DNA of 64,000 nt from UBA7985 sp965658725 (GCA_965658725.1 CBFHUI010000003.1:6579-70578), one strand, 5' to 3'. Shown: positions 42,581 to 52,056, counted from the first letter of the stretch. The notes: generated from the letters alone by a model not told the origin. Numbers and translations are program-made.

Positions 42581-43207
42581 GTGTCTGATTCCCTGACCAT
42601 CGTTCAACACCCCTTGGTGACCGACAAGCTCAGCCAACTGCGCGACGTCCGCACAGACATGGCCCGTTTCCGCTCGCTCATGCACGATGTCAGCTTCATG
42701 CTTGGCTACGAGGCGCTGCGGGATTGGCCCATGGCTACGCGCCCGGTCGAGACCCCGCTGACCACCTTTGACGCCCCTGTCCGCGAGCCGCACCACCTCA
42801 ATGTCGTTTCCATCTTGCGCGCTGGTAACGGCTTCCTCGATGGCTTGCTGGCGCTGGAGCGGACGGCACGGGTGGGGTTTGTTGGGCTGAAGCGTAACGA
42901 AGACACGCTCATGCCCGAGCAATACTATCTGAACCTGCCCAACGTGACCGAAGGCGTTACGCTGGTCTGTGATCCGATGCTGGCGACCGGTGGGTCATCC
43001 TCGCATGCGGTTCAGTTGGTCAAGGATCAAGGAGCAACCGACCTCAAGTTCATCTGCCTGCTAGCGTCTCCCGAAGGCGTGGCCAAGTTCAGCGGCGATC
43101 ATCCAGACGTGCCGATTTTCACGGCATCGCTGGATGAACGCTTGAATGAGAAGGGCTACATCGTGCCGGGTCTGGGTGACGCCGGCGACCGCCTCTACGG
43201 GACTTAA
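42581..43207 (+). CDS. upp: Uracil phosphoribosyltransferase
   Basis: 208 residues from GTG at 42581, which matches the normal family length; a TTG 10 codons earlier is disfavoured. The PRPP-binding motif is VCDPMLATGGSSSHAV near residue 131. It turns uracil plus PRPP into UMP, salvaging the base made by deoA/cdd action on imported pyrimidine nucleosides. GCGGAG lies 8-9 bases before the start. Ends 2 bases before the convergent gene's stop, with no room for a separate terminator. Confidence 0.95.
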   Translation: MSDSLTIVQHPLVTDKLSQLRDVRTDMARFRSLMHDVSFMLGYEALRDWPMATRPVETPLTTFDAPVREPHHLNVVSILRAGNGFLDGLLALERTARVGFVGLKRNEDTLMPEQYYLNLPNVTEGVTLVCDPMLATGGSSSHAVQLVKDQGATDLKFICLLASPEGVAKFSGDHPDVPIFTASLDERLNEKGYIVPGLGDAGDRLYGT

Positions 43208-43209
43208 CC

Positions 43210-43770
43210 TCAGTCCGCGCCTTCGATCCCGTCGCTGGGCAGTGGGTTTGTGTTGAGCAATTGCAGCGCATCGGCGGCGAGCAACACGGGTTTCAGCTCA
43301 TTCACAATGTCCGGCAAGGGCGCCATGGCGGCGGCGTCCGAGCCGTTGTCGAGCAGGCGCTGCATGCGAATGGTGTGCGGCTTGTCGAGCCGGCCGGCGA
43401 CAACCGCCCCGCCCTCGATCGGGTTCATGCTGATTTGCAGCGGTCCTTCAAAGCCTTCGGTGCCTAGCGCTTCCTTGTCCACGCCCTCGGCGTCAAGAGT
43501 GTAGAACTGCCGCTCTTCGCTGCCCGGAAAGCTCAGACACAGGTACTTTGGCCCCGCTTCCCACTTGCCGAAACTCAGCGCCAAAGTGCTGTCGTCATCG
43601 CCGGTAACTTCGAGCAGGCCGTTGGCGTAAAAGCGGTAGAGTTTGCCGTCATCGCCCGCGAGCATGTTGCCGCCTAGGGCAAAAGACATATCCGCGCCCA
43701 CGAGCGGCTCAGCGGCAGCAGACAGGGACAGGGCAAGGGCTGAAAAAGTGCCCAGAATCAAAGATCTCAT
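43210..43770 (-). CDS. Exported protein of unknown function
   Basis: 186 residues from ATG at 43770, with AGGGA at suitable spacing. A signal peptide (MRSLILGTFSALALSLSAAAEP) is evident. The mature protein includes YRFYANGLLEVTG and a single cysteine, with largely beta-like composition and an acidic C-terminus. No family recognised. Sits downstream of deoB on the same strand (92-base gap), convergent with upp. Confidence 0.75.
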   Translation of the reverse strand: MRSLILGTFSALALSLSAAAEPLVGADMSFALGGNMLAGDDGKLYRFYANGLLEVTGDDDSTLALSFGKWEAGPKYLCLSFPGSEERQFYTLDAEGVDKEALGTEGFEGPLQISMNPIEGGAVVAGRLDKPHTIRMQRLLDNGSDAAAMAPLPDIVNELKPVLLAADALQLLNTNPLPSDGIEGAD

Positions 43771-43862
43771 GAGAAAATTCCCTAAAGTATTCTGCGCCAA
43801 TATAGCAGGACAAAGGGGTCTCCGAAAAGATCGAAGTTCAACTTTATCGCGAGAAAACCGAT

Positions 43863-45098
43863 CTAAATAACTGAATTTCCGGCAGAAAGCCCCGAAAGCC
43901 CCAAGTGCTTAGCCAGCGTTGCCCCCATATCGGCAAAGGTCGAAGACGTGCCGAGGTTCACACCCTTGGGCGCGGCTGGACCAAAGAACAGCATCGGGAC
44001 TTGCTCCCGCGTGTGGTCCGTACCGGGCCAAGTCGGGTCATTCCCGTGGTCTGCGGTCCACAAAACTAGGTCACCGTCCCTAAGATAGGGGTAAAGCTCC
44101 GGCAGGCGGCTGTCCCAATGTTCCAGTGCGTCGGCGTAGCCATCAGGGAGGCGGCGATGCCCAAACTTGCTGTCAAAATCGACGAAGTTGGTGAACACCA
44201 GATCACCGTCACTCGCCCGTCGCGCGGCATCGAGCGTGCCGTCCCAGAGTGCATCGAGCCCGCTGGCCTTGTTGCTGTGGGTGATGCTTCGGTGAGCAAA
44301 GATGTCTTCGATCTTGCCGACCGACCAGACTGCACCACCGTTTTGCACCACGCGGTCGAGCAGGTTGTTCTCCGGTGGTGGCACGGCGAAGTCTTTGCGG
44401 TTGCCCGTGCGGCTGAAGTTTTCAGCAGAGGTGCCGACAAAAGGACGCGCGATGACGCGCCCGATGTTGAGCGGGTCGCACAGCGTCCGAGCAGCGGCGC
44501 AGACTTCGTAAAGCCGTTGCAAACCAAATGTTTCCTCGTGCGCTGCGATCTGTAGAACCGAGTCCGCGCTGGTGTAGATGATCGGCTTGTCGCTGCGGCA
44601 GTGCTCTTCGCCCAGCTCAGCGATAATCGCGGTCCCGCTCGCATGCTTGTCACCCAGAATGCCGGGCAGGGCACAAGCCTCCAGCAGAGCGGCGGTTAAA
44701 TCAGCGGGAACGCACGGAATGGTGCGCGGGAAGTAGCCCCAGTCGAAGTCTACGGGCGAGCCGCAAATCTCGTAGTGACCGCTTGGTGTGTCCTTGCCAC
44801 GCGATGTTTCGATGGCGGAGCCGACGACGCCGGTAAAACCACTGTCCGGCCAAGCCAGCCCCGGCGGCACCCGACCTGTCGCGTTCTCACACGCCAGACC
44901 CAGCCCCAGACCCGCGAGATGAGGCAGGTGCAGCGGCCTTTTCTGTTGCGCGCACCAGTCAGCGATATGGCCCAGTGTGTCCGAGCCGGTATCAGGCAGG
45001 CTCTCCCCGGTGTCGGCGGTTATGTTGAAGAAGTCCTCTGCATCCGGGCCGCCGCCGCAACCGACGCTGTCGCACAGCAGAATAAAGGCGCGCGCCAC
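43863..45098 (-). CDS. deoB: Phosphopentomutase
   Basis: 411 residues, alkaline-phosphatase superfamily. The metal site is in FILLCDSVGCGG (Asp10), the phospho-acceptor Thr lies near DTLGH/ETSRGKDTPSGH (around residues 100), and the C-terminal metal motif is WTADHGNDPTWPGTDHTRE. It moves phosphate from C1 to C5 of ribose or deoxyribose, making the sugar of salvaged nucleosides available to central metabolism. GTG start at 45098, 2 bases after the deoA stop. Last gene of the nucleoside operon. Confidence 0.95.
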   Translation of the reverse strand: MARAFILLCDSVGCGGGPDAEDFFNITADTGESLPDTGSDTLGHIADWCAQQKRPLHLPHLAGLGLGLACENATGRVPPGLAWPDSGFTGVVGSAIETSRGKDTPSGHYEICGSPVDFDWGYFPRTIPCVPADLTAALLEACALPGILGDKHASGTAIIAELGEEHCRSDKPIIYTSADSVLQIAAHEETFGLQRLYEVCAAARTLCDPLNIGRVIARPFVGTSAENFSRTGNRKDFAVPPPENNLLDRVVQNGGAVWSVGKIEDIFAHRSITHSNKASGLDALWDGTLDAARRASDGDLVFTNFVDFDSKFGHRRLPDGYADALEHWDSRLPELYPYLRDGDLVLWTADHGNDPTWPGTDHTREQVPMLFFGPAAPKGVNLGTSSTFADMGATLAKHLGLSGLSAGNSVI

Positions 45099-45100
45099 GA

Positions 45101-46429
45101 TCAGCGGACCACGTCGAGTTCGAGTGGGCGGGGGGAGGGCTCCTCATCAGCAACCTCGATCGAGGCCCGAACCGCTGTTGCAGCGGCTTCAAAATCTGCT
45201 TCGTCGGCGGCGTGAACGACGGCCAGAGGACGCCCGTTTGGCGCAACTTCCGCGCCCGGCCCGGCAATGTCGCTCAGGCCGACGGCGTGGTCGATGGGTG
45301 CGCCGGGTTGAGTTCGACCGCCACCCAGGCCGATGATGGCAATGCCCAGATCACGGGTCGCGTGCGCGGCTACAAAGCCGCCTCGCTCTGCGTGAACGGG
45401 GCGGACGATTGCGGCTTGTGCGAGGTATTTGTCGGGGTTTTCAGCAAAGTCTGCCGGTCCTCCCAATCCCGCCACCATGCGCCCAAACCGCTCCAACGCT
45501 GCGCCGCTGTCCAGCGCTTCACGTGCGCGTTCGCGTGCTGTGACCGGGCTGTCGATCAGGCCGCTGTTCACCAGCATTTCACCCACCAGTGCGACGCAAA
45601 TGGTGATCAGGCGCTCATCAGCGCGAGCCGGGTCGGCCATGGCAGCGACGGACTCGCGGACTTCAACCGCGTTCCCGGCGGCTTGTCCCAACACCCAGTT
45701 CATGTTGGTGATCAGTGCGGAGGTTTTGCACCCGGCTGCGTTGGCCACATCAACGATGGAGCGGGCCAGTTTCCGCGCGTCGTCGAGCGTTGCCATGAAG
45801 GCGCCATTGCCGACTTTCACGTCCATGACCAGCGACTGAAGGCCCGCTGCGAGCTTTTTCGACAGGATCGACGCGGTGATCAAGTCAATGCTCTCCACCG
45901 TGCCCGTGATGTCCCGGACGCCGTAGATGATCCGGTCAGCAGGCGCGAGGTTGGCCGTCTGCCCAATGATGGCGACGCCGTTTGCCTTGACGACTTGGCG
46001 GAAGGTCGCGTTGTCCGGGGCGATGCTGTAACCGGGAATGGACTCGAACTTATCGACGGTGCCGCCCGTATGGCCCAGTCCGCGCCCGGCAATCATTGGG
46101 ATGACCAGGCCGCAGGCCGCCGCCATAGGCCCCAGCAGCAGGGAGACTTTGTCACCTACGCCGCCGGTCGAATGCTTGTCTGCCACGGGGCCGGGGAGGT
46201 CGAGATCGTCCCAGTTCAACCGCTCGCCGCTGTCGCGCATGGCAAGGGTCAGCGCTCGGCGCTCTTCGACGGTCATTTTCTGAAAAATCGTCGCCATGGC
46301 AAAGGCGGAGACTTGCTCCCGCGCCACGGTTTCATTCGTTACACCTTCGATAAAGGCGGTGATTTCGGCGTCAGACAGCTCCTTGCCGTCACGCTTTCTG
46401 ATGATGGTTTCCTGCGGGATATAGGCCAC
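45101..46429 (-). CDS. deoA: Thymidine phosphorylase
   Basis: 442 residues, matching E. coli DeoA length. The family signature KHSTGGVGDKVSL is near residues 84-96, with GRGLGHTGGTVDKFES following. It splits thymidine or deoxyuridine by phosphate into the base and deoxyribose-1-phosphate, the substrate of DeoB. GTG start at 46429 preceded by AGGGAG; the stop of cdd is 11 bases upstream. No purine nucleoside phosphorylase gene is seen in the window, so purine nucleosides would need one elsewhere. Confidence 0.95.
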   Translation of the reverse strand: MAYIPQETIIRKRDGKELSDAEITAFIEGVTNETVAREQVSAFAMATIFQKMTVEERRALTLAMRDSGERLNWDDLDLPGPVADKHSTGGVGDKVSLLLGPMAAACGLVIPMIAGRGLGHTGGTVDKFESIPGYSIAPDNATFRQVVKANGVAIIGQTANLAPADRIIYGVRDITGTVESIDLITASILSKKLAAGLQSLVMDVKVGNGAFMATLDDARKLARSIVDVANAAGCKTSALITNMNWVLGQAAGNAVEVRESVAAMADPARADERLITICVALVGEMLVNSGLIDSPVTARERAREALDSGAALERFGRMVAGLGGPADFAENPDKYLAQAAIVRPVHAERGGFVAAHATRDLGIAIIGLGGGRTQPGAPIDHAVGLSDIAGPGAEVAPNGRPLAVVHAADEADFEAAATAVRASIEVADEEPSPRPLELDVVR

Positions 46430-46440
46430 GGACGGGCTCC

Positions 46441-46845
46441 CTAGCTGTGCAGTTGGTCCGCGCCGAAGACGTGGGGGTAAAGGTCGGCAAAGGTCAGCGT
46501 CTTGAGGATTCCACGCTCGGGATGGGCGAGGTGGACGGGGACGCTGGCCGTGTCATCAATAAACTCCAACAGGCGCTGGCGGCAGAGGCCGCAGGGCATG
46601 CAGGGGCCTTCGGAGTTGCCGATGACCAGCAACTCTCGCACCTTGCGCCCGCCCGCCACGATCATGTGAGAGATGGCGGAGGGCTCGGCGCACCAGCCCG
46701 AAGGGTAGGCGGCGTTCTCGATGTTGCAACCGGCGTGGATGGCCCCGGTGTCGTCCCGGATGGCGGCGCCCACAAAGAAGTTGGAATAGGGCGCGTGCGC
46801 CCTGGCCTGCGCGGCTTTTGCGGCTTCGAAGAGGTCTTGGGACAC
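46441..46845 (-). CDS. cdd: Cytidine deaminase
   Basis: 134 residues, the tetrameric type. Zinc ligands Cys52, Cys85 and Cys88 and the catalytic Glu54 are seen in WCAEPSAI and PCGLCRQ. It deaminates cytidine and deoxycytidine to uridine and deoxyuridine for deoA and upp. GTG start overlaps the upstream permease stop by one base (TAGTG). Tyr-Pro-Ser-Gly-Trp replaces the more usual residues before the CAE motif. Confidence 0.95.
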   Translation of the reverse strand: MSQDLFEAAKAAQARAHAPYSNFFVGAAIRDDTGAIHAGCNIENAAYPSGWCAEPSAISHMIVAGGRKVRELLVIGNSEGPCMPCGLCRQRLLEFIDDTASVPVHLAHPERGILKTLTFADLYPHVFGADQLHS

Positions 46846-47837
46846 TATTCGCGCTCCTTAACATAGGGCCGACCGACGGCTTTGGGCGCGCGTGCCGTGC
46901 CGACAAAACCAGCGAGGACGACGACCACGAGGATGTAGGGCAAGGCCTCGAAGAACTGGCTGGGGATCTGGGTCAGGATGCCTTCGGATGCGCCGTCCAA
47001 ACGGTCTTTCACCGCGAACAGGAAGCCGAAGAGCAGACAGCCCAGCATCGCCTGGAACGGGCGCCACTTGCCGAAGATCACCGCTGCCAGCGCCAGATAG
47101 CCCATGTCGGCAGACATGCCCGGCGTAAAGCTGGCGATGTTGGAGGTCGAGAGATACGCACCACCGATGCCACAGAGCGCCCCGGCAATGGTCACGGCGG
47201 CGTAGCGGTAAGCGGTCACGCTCGCCCCGGCGGTGTCAATCGCTTGAGGCTCCTCACCCACAAAGCGGAGGCGCAGGCCAAAGCGGGTCTGCATCAGCAC
47301 AAACCACGTCCCGATGACCGCAATAAAGGCCAGCACAATCAGCCAACCGTGCAGCGACAGGATGTTCACCAGGACCCCGTTGTCCGCCAGACCAGGCGCG
47401 ATATCGAGCCAGACTTGCTTGGGGATCAGCCCCTGCAACCGCTCCCAGCCCGTCGAGTCTGGCCCGCCGAGGTTGGGTGTGTCGCCGCCCTTAGCGAACA
47501 GGGCGTGGCCGACGGTCTTGGTCAGACCCACGGCGAGAAAGTTGATGGCAAGGCCAGAGATCACGTGATCCCCACGGAAGGTAATGGTCGCCAATCCATG
47601 CAGCCAACCAAAGACGATGCAGGCCCCCATCGCTGCCAGCATCCCTGCGAGGCCGAAGCCGACGTAGTGCGCGACTGTGGCGCTGACGAACGCGCCGATG
47701 AGCAGCTTGCCTTCCAAACCGATGTCAACGATCCCTGCGCGCTCGGAAAAGACCCCGGCCATCGCAGCAAAGATCAGGATCGGGGTAAAGCGCAGGGTAG
47801 ACTGTGCCAGCGAGAGGAGAAGTTCGAGGAAATCCAT
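46845..47837 (-). CDS. Nucleoside ABC transporter permease 2 (BmpD/NupQ type)
   Basis: 330 residues, branched-chain-type permease (BPD_transp_2) with about 8-9 hydrophobic segments. The N-terminal FAAMAGVFSERAGIVDIGLEG and the later RFVGEEPQAIDTAG coupling region mark the nucleoside/BMP subgroup. Forms the membrane channel with the neighbouring permease. It overlaps the upstream permease stop by one base (ATGA), so translation is coupled. Confidence 0.93.
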   Translation of the reverse strand: MDFLELLLSLAQSTLRFTPILIFAAMAGVFSERAGIVDIGLEGKLLIGAFVSATVAHYVGFGLAGMLAAMGACIVFGWLHGLATITFRGDHVISGLAINFLAVGLTKTVGHALFAKGGDTPNLGGPDSTGWERLQGLIPKQVWLDIAPGLADNGVLVNILSLHGWLIVLAFIAVIGTWFVLMQTRFGLRLRFVGEEPQAIDTAGASVTAYRYAAVTIAGALCGIGGAYLSTSNIASFTPGMSADMGYLALAAVIFGKWRPFQAMLGCLLFGFLFAVKDRLDGASEGILTQIPSQFFEALPYILVVVVLAGFVGTARAPKAVGRPYVKERE

Positions 47838-49135
47838 CAGGCGCGCTCCTCACCGATCTCTTCTTTGACGAAACCCCAGCCGCCCAGAACGCGGTTGGCA
47901 AACCACTGCACGGCCCAAACAACCATGAGGTACAGCGCTCCGGTGAACAGCACGACCAGACCCTGAAGCGCAACTACGATTTCTTTGTCGATGTCGAGCT
48001 TGGGCCGGATGAACTGGCCCTTGAGCTGGATCACTTCACCCCACTGGAACAGCGAGCCAAACAGCAGCGCGGCGAGGATGATGCCAAAGGGATGGTTCCG
48101 CCCCATGAGAGCAACCGCGATGCCGACGAAGCCCAGACCAACCAGCCCGGTTTCCCGCAGCACGTGCTCCGAGTCAGAGCCGTTGCCCAGAATGATGTTC
48201 GTCGTCGCCAGCCCCGCCAGTGCGCCGGAGATGCACACCGTCATCACCATGGTCCGCGGGACGTTCACCCCGCCGTAGCGCGCGGCGGTCTGGTTGAAGC
48301 CGATTGCGCGGATGGCATAGCCCCACTTGGTCCGCCAGACGAAGAACCAGAAACCCACTGCAAGCAGCAGAGCAAAGAGGAAGGAGACGTTTGCCGCGCT
48401 GTTTTTCATGGAGCGCGCCAGTGCACGTTGGGCCCAGAACTCGGCATGCTCCGCCTTGATGTCTTTGACCTTCAGCCCGGCGTCCTTGAGTTCCTGATAC
48501 TTGGCTTCGAGCCCAACCAACTGGATCTGGTAGAAATCGCCTAATTTCCACAGCCACCAGTTCTCCGGGAACAGGGGAGATTTCGGATCGCCTGGCGTTT
48601 CCGGGTTTTGGAACCAGCCGGTGAGCAGGAACAGCACCAGCGAAAAGGCAATGGCGTTGAACATGATGGTCGTGATCACAAGGTGGGAACCGCGATAGGC
48701 TTGCAAGTACCCCGGTATCGCCGCCCAAGCAGCGCCGCCCAGTGCGGCGAAGAGGAATAGGATCGGTACGGCCAGAAAGCCTGGCAGCAAAAGCCCGACC
48801 CCGCCGGTAAAGTGCCCCATCATGAGCAGGGCTATGCCGGTCATGGCCATTCCGCCCGCCAGACCCTGACCTTCGCCGCCAATGTTAAACAGCCCAGCAT
48901 GAAAGGCCAGAGCAACGGCCATGCCGGTAAACATCAGCGTGGTCGCGTAGTAGATCGACTGCCCGATGCCCACGGGGCTCAGCAGAACGTCAGTGATGTA
49001 GAGCTGGACAGCCTGCACTGGATTTTGGCCGATCATGACGATGAGTAAGCCCGCCACAGCAAAGGCAAGAATCAACTGCAACAGCGGCACAACACCGTAG
49101 TTGATCGCGGGATGAAGTTCGCGTGACTGGCTCAT
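47837..49135 (-). CDS. Nucleoside ABC transporter permease 1 (BmpC/NupP type)
   Basis: 432 residues. N-terminal membrane segments, then FHAGLFNIGGEGQ characteristic of NupP-like permeases. A hydrophilic region of about 80 residues (180-260), longer than in many homologues, separates two transmembrane blocks. The later segment RAIGFNQTAARYGG is the coupling region for the ATPase. Overlaps the ATPase stop by 4 bases. Confidence 0.93.
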   Translation of the reverse strand: MSQSRELHPAINYGVVPLLQLILAFAVAGLLIVMIGQNPVQAVQLYITDVLLSPVGIGQSIYYATTLMFTGMAVALAFHAGLFNIGGEGQGLAGGMAMTGIALLMMGHFTGGVGLLLPGFLAVPILFLFAALGGAAWAAIPGYLQAYRGSHLVITTIMFNAIAFSLVLFLLTGWFQNPETPGDPKSPLFPENWWLWKLGDFYQIQLVGLEAKYQELKDAGLKVKDIKAEHAEFWAQRALARSMKNSAANVSFLFALLLAVGFWFFVWRTKWGYAIRAIGFNQTAARYGGVNVPRTMVMTVCISGALAGLATTNIILGNGSDSEHVLRETGLVGLGFVGIAVALMGRNHPFGIILAALLFGSLFQWGEVIQLKGQFIRPKLDIDKEIVVALQGLVVLFTGALYLMVVWAVQWFANRVLGGWGFVKEEIGEERA

Positions 49136-50667
49136 GCTGCCATCCCTTCACTGGTTACGCGTTCGAACTCACCGGCCATGAGCAGGCCCAGACTGCGCTC
49201 GTCGGTCTCGGCGGTGACGTGATCAGGGGAGCAGAAGCCGTCAAACATGGCGACCACGCGGTCGGACAAGCTCAGCACTTCTTCGAGTTCCACGCTGACC
49301 AACAGGATTGCTGCCCCGGCGTCTCGCATGGCGATGATTTGCTTGTGAATGAACTCAATCGCACCGATGTCCACCCCGCGTGTCGGCTGGCCGACCAGCA
49401 GCACGTCCGGTGCTTTATCGATTTCGCGGGCGAGGACGATTTTCTGCTGGTTACCGCCGGAGAACTTCGCCGTTGCGAGCAACGGGTTCGGCGGGCGGAC
49501 GTCGAATTTAGTCATCAGGTCGCCCATGGACTGCTTGATAAAGCCAGTCTTCATCGCCCCGCCATTGCAGTAAAGCGCGGTCGCTTGGAAGCCCAGAATC
49601 CCCGACTCCCATGCCGGAAACGCGGTCACAAGGCCCATGTGCTGGCGGTCTTCGGGGACGTGCCCGATGGACTGCCCACGCACCTGATCAGGTGTTTTGG
49701 CCAACGGTTCGCCGTGAATGGTGACGGTGCCTGCGGAGGGCAGGTGCATGCCGGAGAGGACTTCGAGCAAGTAGGCTTGCCCGTTGCCCGAAACCCCGGC
49801 GACCCCAAGGATTTCGCCGGAGCGCACGTCAAAAGAAACGTTGGAAAGTCGCTGAATTCCCCGCTCATCGACATAATCCAGCCCCTTGATCGACAGCGCC
49901 ACTTCTTTGGGTTGGGCCGGAGCCTTATCGACTTCGAGCAGCACTTTCCGGCCAACCATCAACTCGGCGAGCTCCTCGGGTGAGGTCTGCGCGGTCTCGC
50001 GATGGCCCACCATTTCCCCGCGCCGGATCACGGAAACGCGGTCTGTCACGTCCATGATCTCGTGCAGTTTGTGCGTGATCAGCAGAATGGTCGTCCCCTG
50101 CTCCTTGAGCGAACGCAAGATATCGAACAGTGCATCGGCCTCTTGCGGAGTCAGCACCCCGGTAGGCTCATCAAGGATCAGGACTTTAGCGCCACGGTAC
50201 AGGGCTTTGAGGATCTCGACACGCTGCTGCACGCCCACGGGCAGGGTGCCGATCAAGGCGTCTGGATCAACGCTCAAACCATAGCGTTCGGAAAGCTGCA
50301 GCAGGGACTCGCGCGCCTTGTTCATCGCACCGCCCAGCATGAAGCCGCCTTCCGCGCCCAGAATGATGTTTTCCAGCACCGTGAAGGGTTCACCGAGCAT
50401 GAAGTGCTGGTGCACCATTCCGATCCCGGCTTCGATGGCTTTCTGAGAAGAGTTGAATTCCAGCGGACTACCGAAGACGTTAATCGATCCTTCGTCGGGG
50501 ACGTAGAAGCCGTACAGAATGGACATCAGCGTGGATTTCCCCGCGCCATTCTCCCCCACAATCCCGTGGATCGTCCCGGCTTCAACGGCCAGATCAATGT
50601 CTTTGTTAGCCTGAACAGGTCCGAAAGACTTCGAGATGCTGTTCAGTTCAATTGCATAGTTTGTCAT
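49132..50667 (-). CDS. Nucleoside ABC transporter ATP-binding protein (double-domain, NupO/MglA-like)
   Basis: 511 residues from ATG at 50667 (a GTG 16 codons earlier has no improvement). Two ATPase domains: Walker A GENGAGKST near residue 34 with Walker B LILDEPTGVLTPQ near 160, then a second, degenerate domain with GVSGNGQ in place of Walker A near 288 and FSGGNQQKIVLAREI near 395. It powers nucleoside uptake. The upstream 381-base gap to the binding-protein gene is unusual. The Shine-Dalgarno is weak. Confidence 0.92.
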   Translation of the reverse strand: MTNYAIELNSISKSFGPVQANKDIDLAVEAGTIHGIVGENGAGKSTLMSILYGFYVPDEGSINVFGSPLEFNSSQKAIEAGIGMVHQHFMLGEPFTVLENIILGAEGGFMLGGAMNKARESLLQLSERYGLSVDPDALIGTLPVGVQQRVEILKALYRGAKVLILDEPTGVLTPQEADALFDILRSLKEQGTTILLITHKLHEIMDVTDRVSVIRRGEMVGHRETAQTSPEELAELMVGRKVLLEVDKAPAQPKEVALSIKGLDYVDERGIQRLSNVSFDVRSGEILGVAGVSGNGQAYLLEVLSGMHLPSAGTVTIHGEPLAKTPDQVRGQSIGHVPEDRQHMGLVTAFPAWESGILGFQATALYCNGGAMKTGFIKQSMGDLMTKFDVRPPNPLLATAKFSGGNQQKIVLAREIDKAPDVLLVGQPTRGVDIGAIEFIHKQIIAMRDAGAAILLVSVELEEVLSLSDRVVAMFDGFCSPDHVTAETDERSLGLLMAGEFERVTSEGMAA

Positions 50668-51048
50668 GCGTCTATTTAGCTCAAAAAAACGTACGCGGGG
50701 TAGGGGATAACCCACCCAAGTTGCGCACCGGGTAATTTTGCAGTGGCCAGACAGGTGCAGGGCCGAATGGCCTTTGTGCTAGGCATCCAAACCGGTCCTT
50801 GGTTGGGCCACCGTTTTTCGAGCGGAATTCGACACGAAAACAGAAGAAAACGCGACACCCAACTGAGGCTTTAGCCGGAAATTCTGGGACTAAAGCCGGC
50901 GAAGGTGTGGATTCGAGGGATTTCGGTCGGACTGCTGCGACTTTGGCGCAAAGAAAATGCCGCTGCCCGAGTGGAGCAGCGGCATTTAAACGGAAGTGCC
51001 AAAGTAAGAGCCTGCCGCGAGAAGCAGCAGGCCCGAACGGTCTTTGGC
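50668..51048 (-). other. 381-base structured spacer between binding-protein and ATPase genes
   Basis: No supported gene. On the minus strand there are, in transcription order, a stem-loop just after the binding-protein stop (51010-51015 with 51027-51032; GCCTGC/GCAGGC), a strong stem-loop at 50955-50987 (AAATGCCGCTGC/GCAGCGGCATTT) followed by TTTTC, and a third at 50867-50897 (GGCTTTAG/CTAAAGCC). The second is a good attenuator/terminator. The rest (50668-50860) could hold a promoter for the ATPase-cdd-deoAB genes, which I cannot place. Confidence 0.55.
50955..50987 (-). terminator. Strong stem-loop terminator/attenuator after the BMP binding-protein gene
   Basis: Perfect 12-bp inverted repeat AAATGCCGCTGC / GCAGCGGCATTT with a 9-base loop; minus-strand read continues TTTTCTTT. 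It likely ends most of the binding-protein transcript and lowers expression of the downstream ATPase and permeases. Confidence 0.75.
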
Positions 51049-52056
51049 TTAGTTCACGCAAGAACCTTCGAAGGAGAAGCCTTCGTCGGTGAAGTTCTGC
51101 ACGACCAGGTCGCCAGCGATGATCGCGGCTTCGAAGCCAGCGAGCGAGGACATCATGTCTGCGGAAACCAGATCAGCGTTGTACTCGTCCATTGCTGCGC
51201 CAACGCCAGCCTCAGCGAGGCCAAGGTCGAATACGCCCGGCTCGAACTCTTCGTTCATTGCGGTCATGAACGTGTCGAAGACAGCGTTATCAACGCGCTT
51301 AACCATCGAAGACAGCATCACGCCCGGGTGCAGGTAGTTCTGGTTTGCGTCTACACCGATGGCGTACTGACCGGAGTCAGCCGCTGCCTGGTATACGCCA
51401 ACGCCGGTACCACCAGCAGCCGCGAAGACAACGTCAGAGCCTTGGTCAAACTGAGCACGCGCCAGTTCCGCACCGCGGGTTGGGTTGCCCCAAGCAGCTG
51501 GCGTGGTGCCGGTCATGTTCACGATGACAGTCGCATCCGGGTTCACAGCGCGGACGCCCTGCTCGTAACCACAGGCGAAGCGACGGATCAGTGGAATGTC
51601 CATACCGCCGACGAAGGAAACCACACCGGACTCAGACGCCATTGCCGCCAGAGCGCCAACGAGGAACGAACCTTCGTGCTCTTTGTAGGTGTACTGGCGC
51701 AGGTTGTCCCCGCCGAGCCAGCCCACGTCAACGATACCAAAGTTGGTGTCTGGGAATTCTGCAGCCACGACAGCCATAGCGTCAGCCTGTGCAAAGCCCA
51801 TTACGACAATTGGGTTTGCGCCAAGCTCAGCCATCTGACGCAGAGCGCCTTCACGCTGAGACGGGTCGGTGATTTCGAACTCAAGGTATTCAACGCCGGT
51901 TTCTGCTTTGAAACGCTCAGCGCCGTTGTAAGCGCTCTCGTTGAATGATTTGTCGAACTTACCGCCCATATCGAAGATTACAGCAGGCATAAAGTCGGCT
52001 GCTGCAGTGCCGGCAACAGTCATTGCTGCTACGGCCATCGCCAAAATACGTTTCAC
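51049..52056 (-). CDS. BMP family ABC transporter substrate-binding protein (nucleoside)
   Basis: 335 residues from GTG at 52056, preceded by GAGGGA at 7 bases; the TTG five codons earlier is rejected. A Sec signal peptide (KRILAMAVAAMTVAGTAAA) without a lipobox makes it a free periplasmic protein. The BMP/PnrA domain is marked by GKFDKSFNESAYNGAERF and GWLGGDNLRQYTYKEHEGSFLVGALAA. BMP proteins bind purine or pyrimidine nucleosides. It leads the leftward importer operon, consistent with the enzyme genes that follow. Divergent from sufE. Confidence 0.93.
   Translation of the reverse strand: MKRILAMAVAAMTVAGTAAADFMPAVIFDMGGKFDKSFNESAYNGAERFKAETGVEYLEFEITDPSQREGALRQMAELGANPIVVMGFAQADAMAVVAAEFPDTNFGIVDVGWLGGDNLRQYTYKEHEGSFLVGALAAMASESGVVSFVGGMDIPLIRRFACGYEQGVRAVNPDATVIVNMTGTTPAAWGNPTRGAELARAQFDQGSDVVFAAAGGTGVGVYQAAADSGQYAIGVDANQNYLHPGVMLSSMVKRVDNAVFDTFMTAMNEEFEPGVFDLGLAEAGVGAAMDEYNADLVSADMMSSLAGFEAAIIAGDLVVQNFTDEGFSFEGSCVN

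Noticed and set aside
45212..46444. 410-codon open frame antisense to deoA
   Set aside because: Shadow of a clear thymidine phosphorylase gene.
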